DNA from: Spirochaetae bacterium HGW-Spirochaetae-1 | GTDB lineage: Bacteria; Spirochaetota; UBA4802; UBA5550 | Length of the DNA stretch: 64,000 nucleotides | Assembly (NCBI GenBank): GCA_002839375.1 | Contig: PGXY01000006.1 | Coordinates: 124,001-188,000 of the forward strand | Direction: 5' to 3' | Shown: positions 52,177-61,983 of the stretch, piece after piece | Layout: each line of letters starts with the position of its first letter | Position numbering within the stretch: the stretch's first letter is position 1 | Translations under genes and position numbers: made by a program | The notes under the pieces: model-generated | What the model was told of the DNA's origin: nothing | The model's input: the letters and a program-made list of their open reading frames with translations, nothing else | Database searches by the model: none

Positions 52177-52956
52177 TCAGTTGTTGGGGAAAAGATGGAT
52201 ATTGGGCCTGCCGTTGTAAACATTCCGTGATACGAAAACCTCGACTGAATAATATTTCCTGATAGTTTCCGCGTTTAACAAATCGACAGTGCCGTCCTCG
52301 GCGATTTCGCCCCCCTCTATTATTATAATTCTGTCGGCGATTTGAGCAATAAAATTGAGGTCGTGAGTTACAATAACAGCTGTTGTATCTCCCTCTGCAA
52401 CTGAGCGGGTTATTTCACGGGAGAGGGTATGGATGGTGCCGATATCCAGTCCCGCCGTGGGATTGTCCATGAGAAGTATTTTCGGTGTACGGATGAACGA
52501 TACGGCGAGCATTGCCTTTTTCATCTGTATGTCTGAGAGTTCCCCAAGGCGTTTTTTCTGCAGGTCGGTAAGATCGAAATAGCCTATATTCTGTTCTACT
52601 ACCTGCAGATCGTATTCTGAAAAGGCCCGGAAAAAGTTTTTGTGACTGATTCTGGAAAGCATGAGAAAATCAAAGAGTGATTCATCCATGTTGTCCGGTT
52701 TTCTGCCGTTATAATATGAAATGGTTCGGGCCAATTCTTTTCTGCCGAAGGCATTTATTTTTTTATTATGTATTGCTACTGAACCGGACCCGGGGCCTCT
52801 CCTCTGATTCATGCCAGACAGTGTTTTCAGTAACATCGATTTGCCGGTACCTGGTTTTCCTATTATGCCGGCTATTTCTCCCGTATTAATCGTCAGGGAT
52901 ATATCCTTCAGGACGGGATTGTTTTGTGGATAGGTGCAGTGTAATATCTCGATCAT
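52177..52956 (-). CDS. Degenerate ABC transporter ATP-binding protein (FecE type)
   Basis: 259 residues. Walker A GKPGTGKSMLL (K39) is intact, as is the His-switch IVTHDLN. The signature is GELSDIQMKKAML (LSDIQ instead of LSGGQ), and Walker B ends LLMDNPTAGLD with Asn where the catalytic Glu should be. This predicts slow or absent ATP hydrolysis. ATG 52956 overlaps the permease stop as ATGA; the longer reading from 53013 lies inside the permease gene. No substrate-binding protein is adjacent. Confidence 0.85.
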   Translation of the reverse strand: MIEILHCTYPQNNPVLKDISLTINTGEIAGIIGKPGTGKSMLLKTLSGMNQRRGPGSGSVAIHNKKINAFGRKELARTISYYNGRKPDNMDESLFDFLMLSRISHKNFFRAFSEYDLQVVEQNIGYFDLTDLQKKRLGELSDIQMKKAMLAVSFIRTPKILLMDNPTAGLDIGTIHTLSREITRSVAEGDTTAVIVTHDLNFIAQIADRIIIIEGGEIAEDGTVDLLNAETIRKYYSVEVFVSRNVYNGRPNIHLFPNN

Positions 52957-53831
52957 ACCGGTACATATCTCCTTCGCGCGGCCAGGATAATGGTGAAAGT
53001 GTAGGACATGCATAATGAAATTAAAACAGTGATATTAGTGCCCGAAAAGTGCAGGACCAGAAGCAGTAATTGCGAATAGAGGACGGTCATGACCATGGCT
53101 GACAGCATCCTTCCGCTGCGGAGTTGTGACTGAAAAAAATACAAGGCTGTTCCTCCCATGTAGCCAATGGTAATGAACACAAGGGAAAAAACAAGATTGT
53201 AAAAAACCGGGATCAGGCAGGACATGGCACGATAATTGATGCCCGCACCGAGGCAGTGTTCTTTGCCGAGAGAGAAAGCCTTTAATTCCGGCTTTAAAAG
53301 AAAAAAGAGAACGGAAAAAATCAAAATGACCAGGCAATATATAATTACACGCGTTATCGAATGATCACTGGTGTGCAGATATCCCGTGAGCGCTGTATGA
53401 ATATGTTTTTCCGGTCCCCGTGTGCCGGTATTCACCAGGTATGCCGTGATGATAATAACGACGATATTTATCAGGGTTCCATAGATGAACCTGTCCCTGT
53501 TGTCCCTATAAAGAATTTTCTCCATTATCGTGTTATGAAACATCATGGCCAGAAAGATGAAAATAAATATAAGGAGAGGTCTTTCCGTCAAGAGTGCAGC
53601 CGTGAGCACTGTGGCGAGAAAGGCGATGCCGCCTTCACCGCTTTGGTGATAGTCGAGCCGTGATATCGCCGTGGCCTGGGAAAAATACCCCAGCAGTGCA
53701 TACAAGAGCGAGCCGGGGATGTAGAGAAACAACATCGAAGTTCCGGTTTCAAAAAACACGTTGAGCGCAACGGCTGTCATGCATGCCGTGATCAATGCTG
53801 CGGCGATGACGATGCTTGATGCTTTTTTCAA
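52953..53831 (-). CDS. Divergent FecCD-like ABC permease
   Basis: 292 residues with about eight hydrophobic segments (MKKASSIVIAAALITACMTA, LLIFIFIFLAMMFHNTIMEK, RVIIYCLVILIFSVLFFLLK, LVFITIGYMGGTALYFF). The last third resembles the FecCD coupling region (FFQSQLRSGRMLSAMVMTVL). Shorter and weaker than typical FecCD (about 330). Coupled to the degenerate ATPase by a 4-bp overlap. Metal or cobamide uptake is the family's usual role, but none is shown here. Confidence 0.65.
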   Translation of the reverse strand: MKKASSIVIAAALITACMTAVALNVFFETGTSMLFLYIPGSLLYALLGYFSQATAISRLDYHQSGEGGIAFLATVLTAALLTERPLLIFIFIFLAMMFHNTIMEKILYRDNRDRFIYGTLINIVVIIITAYLVNTGTRGPEKHIHTALTGYLHTSDHSITRVIIYCLVILIFSVLFFLLKPELKAFSLGKEHCLGAGINYRAMSCLIPVFYNLVFSLVFITIGYMGGTALYFFQSQLRSGRMLSAMVMTVLYSQLLLLVLHFSGTNITVLISLCMSYTFTIILAARRRYVPV

Positions 53832-53870
53832 AACTTTCCTGTAATTGATGTCTGTTTACCCGATGGCATG

Positions 53871-55436
53871 TCAGGGATTTACCTCCGTATCGGGTTTACT
53901 GTTGATTGTATCGACAGGACCGTTTGCGGGTGTTGTATTGTTGATTTCCTTTTCCTTCTCCCGCCTCATTTCTTCTTTTTTTCTTATTTCTTCCTCTTCG
54001 GTCTTTTTCTGTTTTTCTATCTCCTTCAACAGACGGGACAGCTGGGGGTCCTTCTCAGCCAGCTGACGGTAGTTGTCATAGTACATGAGGGAGTTCATGA
54101 TTTCAATGGCCTGGGATTTTCTGCCGCTGCGGGCATAAGCCTGGCCAAGCATGAATTTATCGTCATTTTTCAGCGACAGCTTTTCAAAAACGTCTATGGC
54201 CTCATCGTACTTTTTCATGCTGAAATATGATTTTGCCTGGAGGAGCGTTATATCATAGCTGACCTGGGACTCGGGCAGGGCGGCAATGATTTCATTGAGG
54301 CGGGCAAAGTTGTTTTTTTCAAAGTGCCCTTTTATCAGGATGATAAAAGTCTTGTTGTATTTTTGAATTTCATCTTTGTTCTGTTTGATAGTGTCGAAGA
54401 GCCGGTCAAAATAGGTGAGGTAACGCCAGTCATTCTGTTTGTAATAAATGCTGCCGATCTGGAAGAGAACCAGGGAATTATCACTCTCCAGCCTGTCGGC
54501 TTCCTGGAGTGTTTTAAGCGCCTCATCATATTTTTGCTGTTTAATCTGAATAGCCGAGAGCAGGATCAGGGGTTTTACAGCCTTCCGGTTCAGTGAGTGG
54601 GCCCTGTCGGCCTTTTCCGCCGATTTGTCATAATCGTTTTCATTATAATAGCTTTCCGCCATTTTCAGGCTGAGGATGTATTCCGTGGAGTTGCTGATAA
54701 AACCGAATTCCAGGGCCTTGGAAAAATGGGTTATGGCGTAAGAATAGGACTGATCCTGGTAGTAGATGTCGCCAAGAGCGATATGGGCCTCAGCGTAATA
54801 GGGAATACGTGACGTTATTTCCCGCAGATATGATGCGGCCTCACTGGTCTGGCCCTTTTTGTATGCAGCCATGGCGATCTCGAATTTTGGAGCAAGGAAG
54901 GAGGAATCCTGGCCCAGGGCGTCTTTGAACAGGGAAATGGCTTCCTCGATGCTGCCGCGCTTCTTTTTTTCTATCCCCTTTTTATACAGGTCGATGGCAT
55001 CCTGATTGTTTGTCCAGAGGCCCTTGTTGATGAGGGATTCGATTTTCTGCCGGGCACCGTCATCCTTGAGGTGATCCCACATCCTCTTGCAGGTAATCAC
55101 CACATTGTCGTAATCACCCTTCTGTTCGGCAAGAACGATGAGATTCCAGTAGGCGTTTCGCAGGAATTTGCCCGTTGTGTTTTTAATTTTGGTGGCTTCG
55201 TTGAAATATTTTGCCGAATCGTCGAAATTTCCCTGGAGCTTTTCTATCTCTCCGAGGAAATAATAAGCGTCACCGTGAGGATTTTTCTCCACGGCTTTAA
55301 GAAACATCTCGCGTGCCTTGTCATATTTCTTGTATACATAGAATTGCCGGCCCTGTTCATAGTAACCTGCCAGGAGGGGGCCTGAAGCGGAAGTGAGCAT
55401 AAGAATCGCGAGCAGAACGGTTTGATAAATTTTCAT
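53871..55436 (-). CDS. Exported TPR-repeat protein
   Basis: 521 residues: signal peptide (MKIYQTVLLAILMLTSASGP, cleavage near LLAG-YYEQ), then about ten TPR units (YYFLGEIEKLQGNFDDSAKY, AYARSGRKSQAIEIMNSLMY), and a charged coiled tail (about 480-505; EKQKKTEEEEIRKKEEMRRE). Periplasmic scaffold of unknown partner. 39 bp before the permease start and divergent from murJ. Confidence 0.75.
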   Translation of the reverse strand: MKIYQTVLLAILMLTSASGPLLAGYYEQGRQFYVYKKYDKAREMFLKAVEKNPHGDAYYFLGEIEKLQGNFDDSAKYFNEATKIKNTTGKFLRNAYWNLIVLAEQKGDYDNVVITCKRMWDHLKDDGARQKIESLINKGLWTNNQDAIDLYKKGIEKKKRGSIEEAISLFKDALGQDSSFLAPKFEIAMAAYKKGQTSEAASYLREITSRIPYYAEAHIALGDIYYQDQSYSYAITHFSKALEFGFISNSTEYILSLKMAESYYNENDYDKSAEKADRAHSLNRKAVKPLILLSAIQIKQQKYDEALKTLQEADRLESDNSLVLFQIGSIYYKQNDWRYLTYFDRLFDTIKQNKDEIQKYNKTFIILIKGHFEKNNFARLNEIIAALPESQVSYDITLLQAKSYFSMKKYDEAIDVFEKLSLKNDDKFMLGQAYARSGRKSQAIEIMNSLMYYDNYRQLAEKDPQLSRLLKEIEKQKKTEEEEIRKKEEMRREKEKEINNTTPANGPVDTINSKPDTEVNP

Positions 55437-55521
55437 GGTTTACTTCTTTATTAATTATTATTTTCTTGATTTATTGTGTGGATACTGCCATTTGTCAACA
55501 TATTTTGTCAGCCAAACATCT

Positions 55522-57063
55522 ATGAATTCAATTATCCGATCCACAGGCATTGTAGCCCTTGCCACTCTAGCCAGCCGTATTCTGGGATTTCTCCGTGATA
55601 TGCTCATGGCGTCATTTTTCGGCGCCAGCGGGACGACCGATGCATTCTTTGTGGCTTTCAAAATTCCCAACCTGTTCCGGCGTTTCGTTGCCGAGGGTGC
55701 ACTGACCATATCATTTATACCCGTGTATACGGAATACCTGGTCAATAAAGGAAGGGATGAGGCCCTGGAGCTGGCCCAGAAGACCCTTACCCTGCAGATA
55801 GTGGCCCTTATCTTCCTCATCGGACTGGGTGAATATTTTTCTCCCGAGATCGTAAGGCTTTTTGCCATAGGCTTCAAGGACCCTTCACTCCTGTCCCTTG
55901 CCACGGATCTTAACATGATTATGTTTCCCTATCTTTTTTTCGTCAGCCTCGTTGCCTTTGCCATGGGTGTACTTAATTCACATAAATATTTTTTCGCGCC
56001 GTCCTTCGCACCCGTGCTGCTCAATGTGGGAATAATCACGGGAATTATTTTTTTAAGCCGTTTTTTTGATCAGCCCCTGCACGGTGTGGCCATCGGGGTT
56101 CTCCTGGGCGGCCTGCTCCAGGTCATATTACAGATACCCTATATGATCAGGGCGGGATTTAAAATGAAAATATCCTTTGATCTCAAGCATCCCGGGATGC
56201 GTAGGATATTCCGCATGCTGGGGCCCGCACTTTATGGTATGGCAATCTACCAGATCAACAGCCTCATTATTACGATCCTTGCGTCCTTCAAGGATAAAGG
56301 GAGCATATCCTATCTCTATTATTCCGACCGGCTCACGGAACTGGTCCTGGGTGTTTTCATCGTTTCCATAGGGAATGTGATTCTTCCCGAGATGTCAAAG
56401 CTGACAGCCACGGACGATCTTGATAAACTGAAAAAGCTTTATATCCAATCCATGAGCGGCGCTCTTTTTCTGGCCGTGCCGGCCACGGTGGCTCTCATGG
56501 GCCTGGGATACCCCGTTATTTCGGTCATATATCTGCACGGCAAGTTTACACCCTTTGATGCCGAGATGACGCAGCTGGCCCTTTTCTACGCCTCGCTGGG
56601 GATCACGGCCGTTTCAATACTGCGTCTGACGACTCCCACCTTTTATTCATTGAAGGATACGGTTACTCCGGTTATAGGCGCTACCATGGCACTGGTTTCC
56701 AATACGGTCCTGGGATATTTTCTCATGGATACGGGACTAAAGCACGCCGGTCTCATGCTGGCCCTTTCCATTTCTACAACTCTCCAGGTGGTTTTTCTTG
56801 TAATCATGCTGCGGAGAAAGATAGGGAGGCTGGGTCTTAAAAAACTTTTTATAGCGGCGATGAAATTTCTCGCTGCCTCACTGCTGATGCTTCTCGTCTG
56901 CCATTTCATCGCGAGGCTCATCGACTGGAACAGCGCCCGCCTCTGGCTCAGGGCCCTGGTCCTTATGGCGATAGTAACGGCGGGAGGACTTGTGTATGCC
57001 CTCTCCTGTTTCATCCTGAAGGTGGAAGAGATGCAGTATGTCTACCGGAGGCTGAAACGCTGA
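55522..57063 (+). CDS. murJ: Lipid II flippase MurJ
   Basis: 513 residues of the MOP superfamily with about 14 TMs: VALATLASRILGFLRDMLMA, FFGASGTTDAFFVAFKIPNL and FRRFVAEGALTISFIPVYTE are the conserved first segments. Moves lipid II across the membrane for peptidoglycan synthesis. ATG 55522 is used because family proteins start at this helix; no clear ribosome-binding site is seen. Confidence 0.95.
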   Translation: MNSIIRSTGIVALATLASRILGFLRDMLMASFFGASGTTDAFFVAFKIPNLFRRFVAEGALTISFIPVYTEYLVNKGRDEALELAQKTLTLQIVALIFLIGLGEYFSPEIVRLFAIGFKDPSLLSLATDLNMIMFPYLFFVSLVAFAMGVLNSHKYFFAPSFAPVLLNVGIITGIIFLSRFFDQPLHGVAIGVLLGGLLQVILQIPYMIRAGFKMKISFDLKHPGMRRIFRMLGPALYGMAIYQINSLIITILASFKDKGSISYLYYSDRLTELVLGVFIVSIGNVILPEMSKLTATDDLDKLKKLYIQSMSGALFLAVPATVALMGLGYPVISVIYLHGKFTPFDAEMTQLALFYASLGITAVSILRLTTPTFYSLKDTVTPVIGATMALVSNTVLGYFLMDTGLKHAGLMLALSISTTLQVVFLVIMLRRKIGRLGLKKLFIAAMKFLAASLLMLLVCHFIARLIDWNSARLWLRALVLMAIVTAGGLVYALSCFILKVEEMQYVYRRLKR

Positions 57064-57085
57064 TATTTCCCCCCGGCCTGTTTTC

Positions 57086-58642
57086 TCAACCCTTCATTTC
57101 ATCCGCCGCTTTAAGGGCCAGCGCGGCAATGGTCAGGCTCGGATTCACTGACCCGCCCGAGGGCATAACACTGGCATCGATTACATAGAGGTTGTCCATG
57201 CCCCATACGCGGCACCGGCTGTCAACGACGGAATTGCCGCTATCCTCGCCCATGCGGCAGGTCCCCAGGGCGTGTGAAAAGGTCTCAATTGGCATATTGT
57301 AGAACATGAGAGCCCCGGCCCTGCGCAGGATTCCCCTGGCTTTGCCATAGAGCGCCTTTCGAACCGCCAGGTCCCGGGCAGTGTAGCGGTGATGTACCAT
57401 GAGAGCAGGCATGCCATAGAGGTCTTTCCGGCTCGTATCACAAAAGACCCGGTTGCGGTACTGGGGCATATCCTCGGCGATGCAGAGAAGATTTATAAGA
57501 TAATCGGAAAAGAAGGCGGCGATATTTTTCAGGCCCATTGGCGCATTGGCCTTGATGACACCCTTGCCGATGCTGGATACATCCTGTATCATCCCCCATG
57601 TACCTGCGGGGGCGAGTTTTTTATCCGGGTCGCCGTAATAAAAATCCGGGATACCGATCTGTTTCTGAAGCTTGTTTTCCGGGTTCGTAACATAGGGGAA
57701 GATGCCCGCCACCACGCCGTTGATGTGACGCATGAGATTGCGGCCGATAAGATCATTACCCGTTATGCCGTCGATGCCCGAGGCCAGGAGGAGATGGGGC
57801 GACGCCAGGGCTCCGCCCGAAACTATGATATTTTTACCCTGGATGGTGTTTCTTTCTCCGGTTTTCAGGGAAATGATATCCACGGAACGGGCTTTCCTTC
57901 CCGAGACGTTTATTTTCAAGACAGCTGTATCGGATAAGATCGTGACTCCTTTTTTCTCGGCCTCGGGAAGCACCATTACGGCCAGGTCGTTTTTTGCCTC
58001 TATTTTACAGAGATAATGGTCGCAGGTCGGACAGAGTATGCATTTCTCTTTGCCGTATTTGCCGCTGAAGTTGATGGCCATGGGAAGAAAAAAGGGATGC
58101 ATGCCCAGTTTTTTAGCGCTGTCCCAAATTATTTTTGATGGCGATGAAAGTCCCGGGTGAGGTGCATGGAGATAGTCATTTTTTATAGGTGGTTCCGTTA
58201 TATCCTGTCCGCGGACTCCGGCTATACCGAGAATCCGCTCAGCCTTGTCGTACCAGGATTTCAGTTCCTTGTACCCGTAGGGCCAGGCGCAGGAAGTATC
58301 GCGTTCCGCGGTTCCTTCCAGGGGAGCGCCGAGAAAATCATCCTCACGCATGCGGAACGATACGGCGCCGTACATTGTTGACATGCCGCCCACCGTATCG
58401 TCGGTATGCTCTTCTTTCAGCGGACCTTTTTTCTGGTCCACGAAAAAGGAGACCGGGCTCCGGTACAGGGGATCCTTCAGATGGAGTCGAACCTCATCCC
58501 AGCAGGAATCGTCGCGCACAACATGCTTTCCCCGTTCTATAATGAGAACCTCTTTGCCGGCTTTGGCCAGGGCATGGGCTGTCATGGCGCCGCCGAAACC
58601 GCTGCCGATTATTATATACTCATAGGATTTTTTTACATGCAT
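57086..58642 (-). CDS. GMC-family flavin oxidoreductase
   Basis: 518 residues: FAD site IIIGSGFGGAMTAHALAKAG (residues about 11-30), the GMC motif in the middle (GNDLIGRNLMRHINGVV), and the C-terminal HALGTCRMGEDSGNSVVD, LYVIDASVMPSGGSVNPSLT. A Cys cluster CILCPTCDHYLCK (about 201-213) is present as in some bacterial GMC enzymes. Substrate cannot be named; the pattern suits a sterol/alcohol or sugar oxidase subgroup. Confidence 0.88.
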   Translation of the reverse strand: MHVKKSYEYIIIGSGFGGAMTAHALAKAGKEVLIIERGKHVVRDDSCWDEVRLHLKDPLYRSPVSFFVDQKKGPLKEEHTDDTVGGMSTMYGAVSFRMREDDFLGAPLEGTAERDTSCAWPYGYKELKSWYDKAERILGIAGVRGQDITEPPIKNDYLHAPHPGLSSPSKIIWDSAKKLGMHPFFLPMAINFSGKYGKEKCILCPTCDHYLCKIEAKNDLAVMVLPEAEKKGVTILSDTAVLKINVSGRKARSVDIISLKTGERNTIQGKNIIVSGGALASPHLLLASGIDGITGNDLIGRNLMRHINGVVAGIFPYVTNPENKLQKQIGIPDFYYGDPDKKLAPAGTWGMIQDVSSIGKGVIKANAPMGLKNIAAFFSDYLINLLCIAEDMPQYRNRVFCDTSRKDLYGMPALMVHHRYTARDLAVRKALYGKARGILRRAGALMFYNMPIETFSHALGTCRMGEDSGNSVVDSRCRVWGMDNLYVIDASVMPSGGSVNPSLTIAALALKAADEMKG

Positions 58643-58707
58643 GGCTCAACCACTCCGTGTTATTTTTTCGGACATCGATGGAAATATAAAAAGGGAGAAT
58701 CCGGTCC

Positions 58708-59205
58708 TTATATAAAGGGCCAGACTCCCAGCTGGTAGGCCCGGATGAAGAGCACGAGATACGCGCCGCCTTCCAGAATCCATGTCCATGCCTGCTCATA
58801 GGTGCCCCTGAAGCTCACCCAGCCGAAGGCCCCCGTATCTGCCCACAGGCTCAGAGTATATCTTTTTCTGGAAAGGGGAAGGAGCAGGGGAAGCCCCACG
58901 CTGCTGGGCATGTCAGACAGGTAATGGATGTACAGACTCACCATGGATAGAATGGCCCACGACAGGTTAAAGGGCCATAGCAGCAACCCCACCACGAGTG
59001 GAAAGAACAGGGAATGCGTCCAGGTGCAGTGGAATGATTTTTTTGCCCATCCCAGCATAATGGGAATGGCGTCCATATTCGGCAGCTGTGTTGCGATAAA
59101 TGTGACTAAAATGGCTTCAGGTGAGAATGCCTCGACGTGACCGCCCGTGAGTTCCGGGGCGAATGATGCTATGGTGAGGGCCACAGCGTAATGTCCAACT
59201 TGCAT
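58708..59205 (-). CDS. YdjM-like inner-membrane metal-dependent hydrolase family protein
   Basis: 165 residues with four hydrophobic segments. HYAVALTIASFAPELTG, FIATQLPNMDAIP and TWTHSLFFPLVVGLLL match the YdjM/DUF457 pattern, in which His and Asp would bind metal; HYLSDMPSSVGLPLLLPLSR follows. Role in the cell is unclear. Confidence 0.75.
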   Translation of the reverse strand: MQVGHYAVALTIASFAPELTGGHVEAFSPEAILVTFIATQLPNMDAIPIMLGWAKKSFHCTWTHSLFFPLVVGLLLWPFNLSWAILSMVSLYIHYLSDMPSSVGLPLLLPLSRKRYTLSLWADTGAFGWVSFRGTYEQAWTWILEGGAYLVLFIRAYQLGVWPFI

Positions 59206-59232
59206 AATGTCCTCCAGGTTATTTTTTGATCG

Positions 59233-59925
59233 TTAAATTTCATTGATTACACGTAAAAATAGTTCTACGTCGCCGAGATCGTCGAAGTAGAAGTCGGGAT
59301 TTTCCGCCAGCAGCACTGAACGGTCGACCCATCCGGTGCCGACAGCAACAGATACGGCCCCGGCGTGCTTTGCACACCGGATGTCATACACGGTATCGCC
59401 GATGATGATCATCCGGCTGAAGTCGATATCCAGGTTGTGGCTTTTCCTTATTTTTTGCCTGGCAATGGCCGGCATTTCGTTGCGCAGGTGTGAATCATCG
59501 CCGTAAACGCCCAGGGCGAAATACCGGTTCAAATCGAACCTGCCGATTTTAATTTGAGCCCCCCGCTCGAAATTTCCCGTGAGAAGACCCAGAATGATAT
59601 CATCCCGATGGGCCAGCAGAGGCACCAGTTTCTCAATGCCGGGCATTATGGTGCACTGGTGATTTTTCATTCTGCCGTCAAGAAGGCGAAAATACTCTTC
59701 TTTCAGGGACGGAATCTTCGCTTCAATATCCTTCTGACCGAATCCCTCATCAATAAGGGATTCGAAAAGTATGAGGGGGTCTGTTTTTCCCTGCATATTC
59801 ATCGTGGACATCTGTCCCGTGGTGCCGAAAACCGATTCCGTGGCCTCCATGAGGGACGTCTTGCCCGCGCTGTGGCAGTTCATGATGGTGCCGTCTATAT
59901 CGAAGAGAACGGCTTTTTTATCCAT
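59233..59925 (-). CDS. HAD-superfamily phosphatase
   Basis: 230 residues: catalytic DxDGT in AVLFDIDGTIMN, motif II LGLLTGNFERG (Thr), and motif IV IIIGDTVYDIRCAKHAGAVS. The cap is helical, so this is a phosphoglycolate-phosphatase-like subgroup. ATG 59925 begins 1 nt after the stop of the upstream small gene; the alternative TTG 59943 overlaps it and has no usable ribosome-binding site. Confidence 0.85.
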   Translation of the reverse strand: MDKKAVLFDIDGTIMNCHSAGKTSLMEATESVFGTTGQMSTMNMQGKTDPLILFESLIDEGFGQKDIEAKIPSLKEEYFRLLDGRMKNHQCTIMPGIEKLVPLLAHRDDIILGLLTGNFERGAQIKIGRFDLNRYFALGVYGDDSHLRNEMPAIARQKIRKSHNLDIDFSRMIIIGDTVYDIRCAKHAGAVSVAVGTGWVDRSVLLAENPDFYFDDLGDVELFLRVINEI

Positions 59926-59926
59926 G

Positions 59927-60193
59927 TTATTTTTGCTGTTCAACCTCTGCCACCAGTTCCTCAGCGGTCTTATCCTGCGTATAGAAGTTGACCTTGAGAT
60001 ATTTGGCCTTCACGCTGGCCGGATAGGGATCGAAAAGCATGGCGATGCCCAGGGCGGGAAGAAAGGCCAGGGCGTAAAGCGCGATGGACTGCCCCACGGT
60101 AAAAGGCCTTGCCGGATCCTCAAAAATGAGCACGCAGCCAATGGATAGCAGGGCCGCGATAAATACAGCCATTGAAAATGTTTTATTTTGCAT
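59927..60193 (-). CDS. Small two-TM membrane protein
   Basis: 88 residues: two hydrophobic helices (about 6-24 and 36-53, FSMAVFIAALLSIGCVLIF and SIALYALAFLPALGIAML), then a soluble tail (VKAKYLKVNFYTQDKTAEEL). Cotranscribed with the HAD gene. No family recognised. Confidence 0.65.
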   Translation of the reverse strand: MQNKTFSMAVFIAALLSIGCVLIFEDPARPFTVGQSIALYALAFLPALGIAMLFDPYPASVKAKYLKVNFYTQDKTAEELVAEVEQQK

Positions 60194-60351
60194 GGTATCC
60201 TCGTTTTGTATATAATATTGCTGGCACTAAATAAGATGGTTCCCTCTGCGGATCGGGATCTGTTACCTTCTCAATATACTGAAAAATACCACTAACGTCG
60301 CCTGACCGTATAAATCAATAAAAAAAAGTATCGGCCGGTGAAATCCTCATT

Positions 60352-60376
60352 GAGAGGATAATTCCTCTCCCTTTTT
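60352..60376 (+). terminator. Hairpin plus T-tract upstream of CapD-like gene
   Basis: GAGAGGA (60352-60358) pairs with TCCTCTC (60363-60369) around a TAAT loop; TTTTT follows at 60372-60376. No plus-strand gene precedes it, so it may attenuate the leader of the gene at 60435. The rest of 60194-60434 holds no gene. Confidence 0.4.
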
Positions 60377-60434
60377 AGAGGCGTTGATAATTTTGTTTGC
60401 ATTTTCAGCGCCTTGCCGGCTATAGTGATCCGTC

Positions 60435-61910
60435 ATGAGAAAAAAGAGTCACATACTCATTGCCGGTGCCGGTGAAGCGGGACGCATGCTCCTGGCGGAA
60501 TTTGTCAAACGGGGCAGGGCCGTGGAAATCATCGGTTTTGTTGACGATGATCCCGGTAAAACCGGGACGGTTATTGACGGCAAAATGGTGCTCGGGAAGA
60601 CTTCCGATGTGACGGTGATCCTGGAGCGCAATGAGGTATCACGGGTCATTATAGCTATGCCGTCGGCTCCCCATGGTTCCGTGAACCGGGTGGTGGGCGC
60701 CATCATCGCCTATAATCCCGGCATTCATATCCATATCATTCCCCAGGGAGAAAAGTTTTTTGATACGGTGCCCCTCTATCCGTCCCTGCAGGAATTCACC
60801 CTGTCGGACCTTCTTAAGCGCGATGAGTATGATGTGGATATCGACGCCATCGAAAAAAAACTGTCGGGTCGAACGATCCTTATAACCGGGGCCGGCGGAA
60901 GCATCGGCTCCGAAATATGCCGCCAGCTCCTGAAGTTCAACGTGGGTAAGATAATAGCCGTGGGACGCGGCGAGTTTTCCATATATACGCTGGTGAAGTC
61001 TCTCAATGAATACATGGATTTCATGGAAAGAAAGCCCCGGATTGTGTACAGGATCGCCGATGTGAAAGAGGGACGCATGCTTGAGAAAGTATTTCAGGAA
61101 CACCGTCCCGAGATCGTTTTTCACGCTGCGGCCCACAAGCACGTTCCCCTCATGGAATATAACGAGGGAGAGGCTATACTCAATAACGTGCAGGGCACAC
61201 GGAATGTATTGGATCTCTCAGTGCGGTACGGCGTCGACCAGTTTATCTTCATATCTACGGACAAGGCGGTCCGTCCCACGAGCGTGATGGGGGCGACGAA
61301 GCGTCTCGCCGAGATGGTCACGGCTCTGTACAACGGCAGGGAAGGCCTCAGGACGGCCATTGTGCGTTTTGGCAATGTCATCGGGAGCCGCGGTTCTGTC
61401 ATACCCCTTTTTCGGGAGCAGATCGAGCGGGGCGGCCCGGTTACGGTCACGGACCCCGGCGTCACGCGGTATTTCATGAGCATTCCCGAGGCATCTCTCC
61501 TGGTGATAAATGCGGCCGCACTTTCCGGCGGCGGAGAGATATTCGTTCTCGATATGGGAGAGCAATACCTGGTCCAGGACATAGCCCGGCGGCTCATCGA
61601 ACTGTACGGGTACCGGCCCGATATCGACATCAAAATAGAATTTACGGGACTCCGACCCGGAGAAAAAGGCTACGAGGAGCTCTTCTACGAAGACGGGGAC
61701 CTGGTGAAAACCGATAATGATAAAATCCTCGTAAAGATGAACAATACCGGTATCCCGGCACAGATGATTTTTGATTTTCTCGACAGGGAAGTGCAGGGGC
61801 TCCATGAACTTTCGTCGCTGGCGATACGGCAGCGCCTGAAAAAACTGGTGCCCGATTATGAATTCACGGAAGACCGAAAGGACGAGACCGAGGGAAGATA
61901 CGTCAACTGA
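60435..61910 (+). CDS. CapD-like nucleotide-sugar 4,6-dehydratase
   Basis: 491 residues. An N-terminal Rossmann-like sensor domain (LIAGAGEAGRMLLAEF, FVDDDPGK) precedes the extended SDR domain: TGAGGSIGSEICRQLLKF, FISTDKAVRPTSVMGATKR with the Ser/Met/Lys catalytic set, and TRYFMSIPEAS. WbpM/CapD proteins usually have four N-terminal TMs; they are missing here, so this may be a soluble form. Acts on UDP-GlcNAc in surface-sugar synthesis. It is alone, with no glycan cluster. Confidence 0.88.
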   Translation: MRKKSHILIAGAGEAGRMLLAEFVKRGRAVEIIGFVDDDPGKTGTVIDGKMVLGKTSDVTVILERNEVSRVIIAMPSAPHGSVNRVVGAIIAYNPGIHIHIIPQGEKFFDTVPLYPSLQEFTLSDLLKRDEYDVDIDAIEKKLSGRTILITGAGGSIGSEICRQLLKFNVGKIIAVGRGEFSIYTLVKSLNEYMDFMERKPRIVYRIADVKEGRMLEKVFQEHRPEIVFHAAAHKHVPLMEYNEGEAILNNVQGTRNVLDLSVRYGVDQFIFISTDKAVRPTSVMGATKRLAEMVTALYNGREGLRTAIVRFGNVIGSRGSVIPLFREQIERGGPVTVTDPGVTRYFMSIPEASLLVINAAALSGGGEIFVLDMGEQYLVQDIARRLIELYGYRPDIDIKIEFTGLRPGEKGYEELFYEDGDLVKTDNDKILVKMNNTGIPAQMIFDFLDREVQGLHELSSLAIRQRLKKLVPDYEFTEDRKDETEGRYVN

Positions 61911-61983
61911 AGGGGCGGCTTTAAGCAGTCCGCGTCATACAGTCATGCTGCCAGGTGCGGATAACGACAGGGAGTAGTAATTC

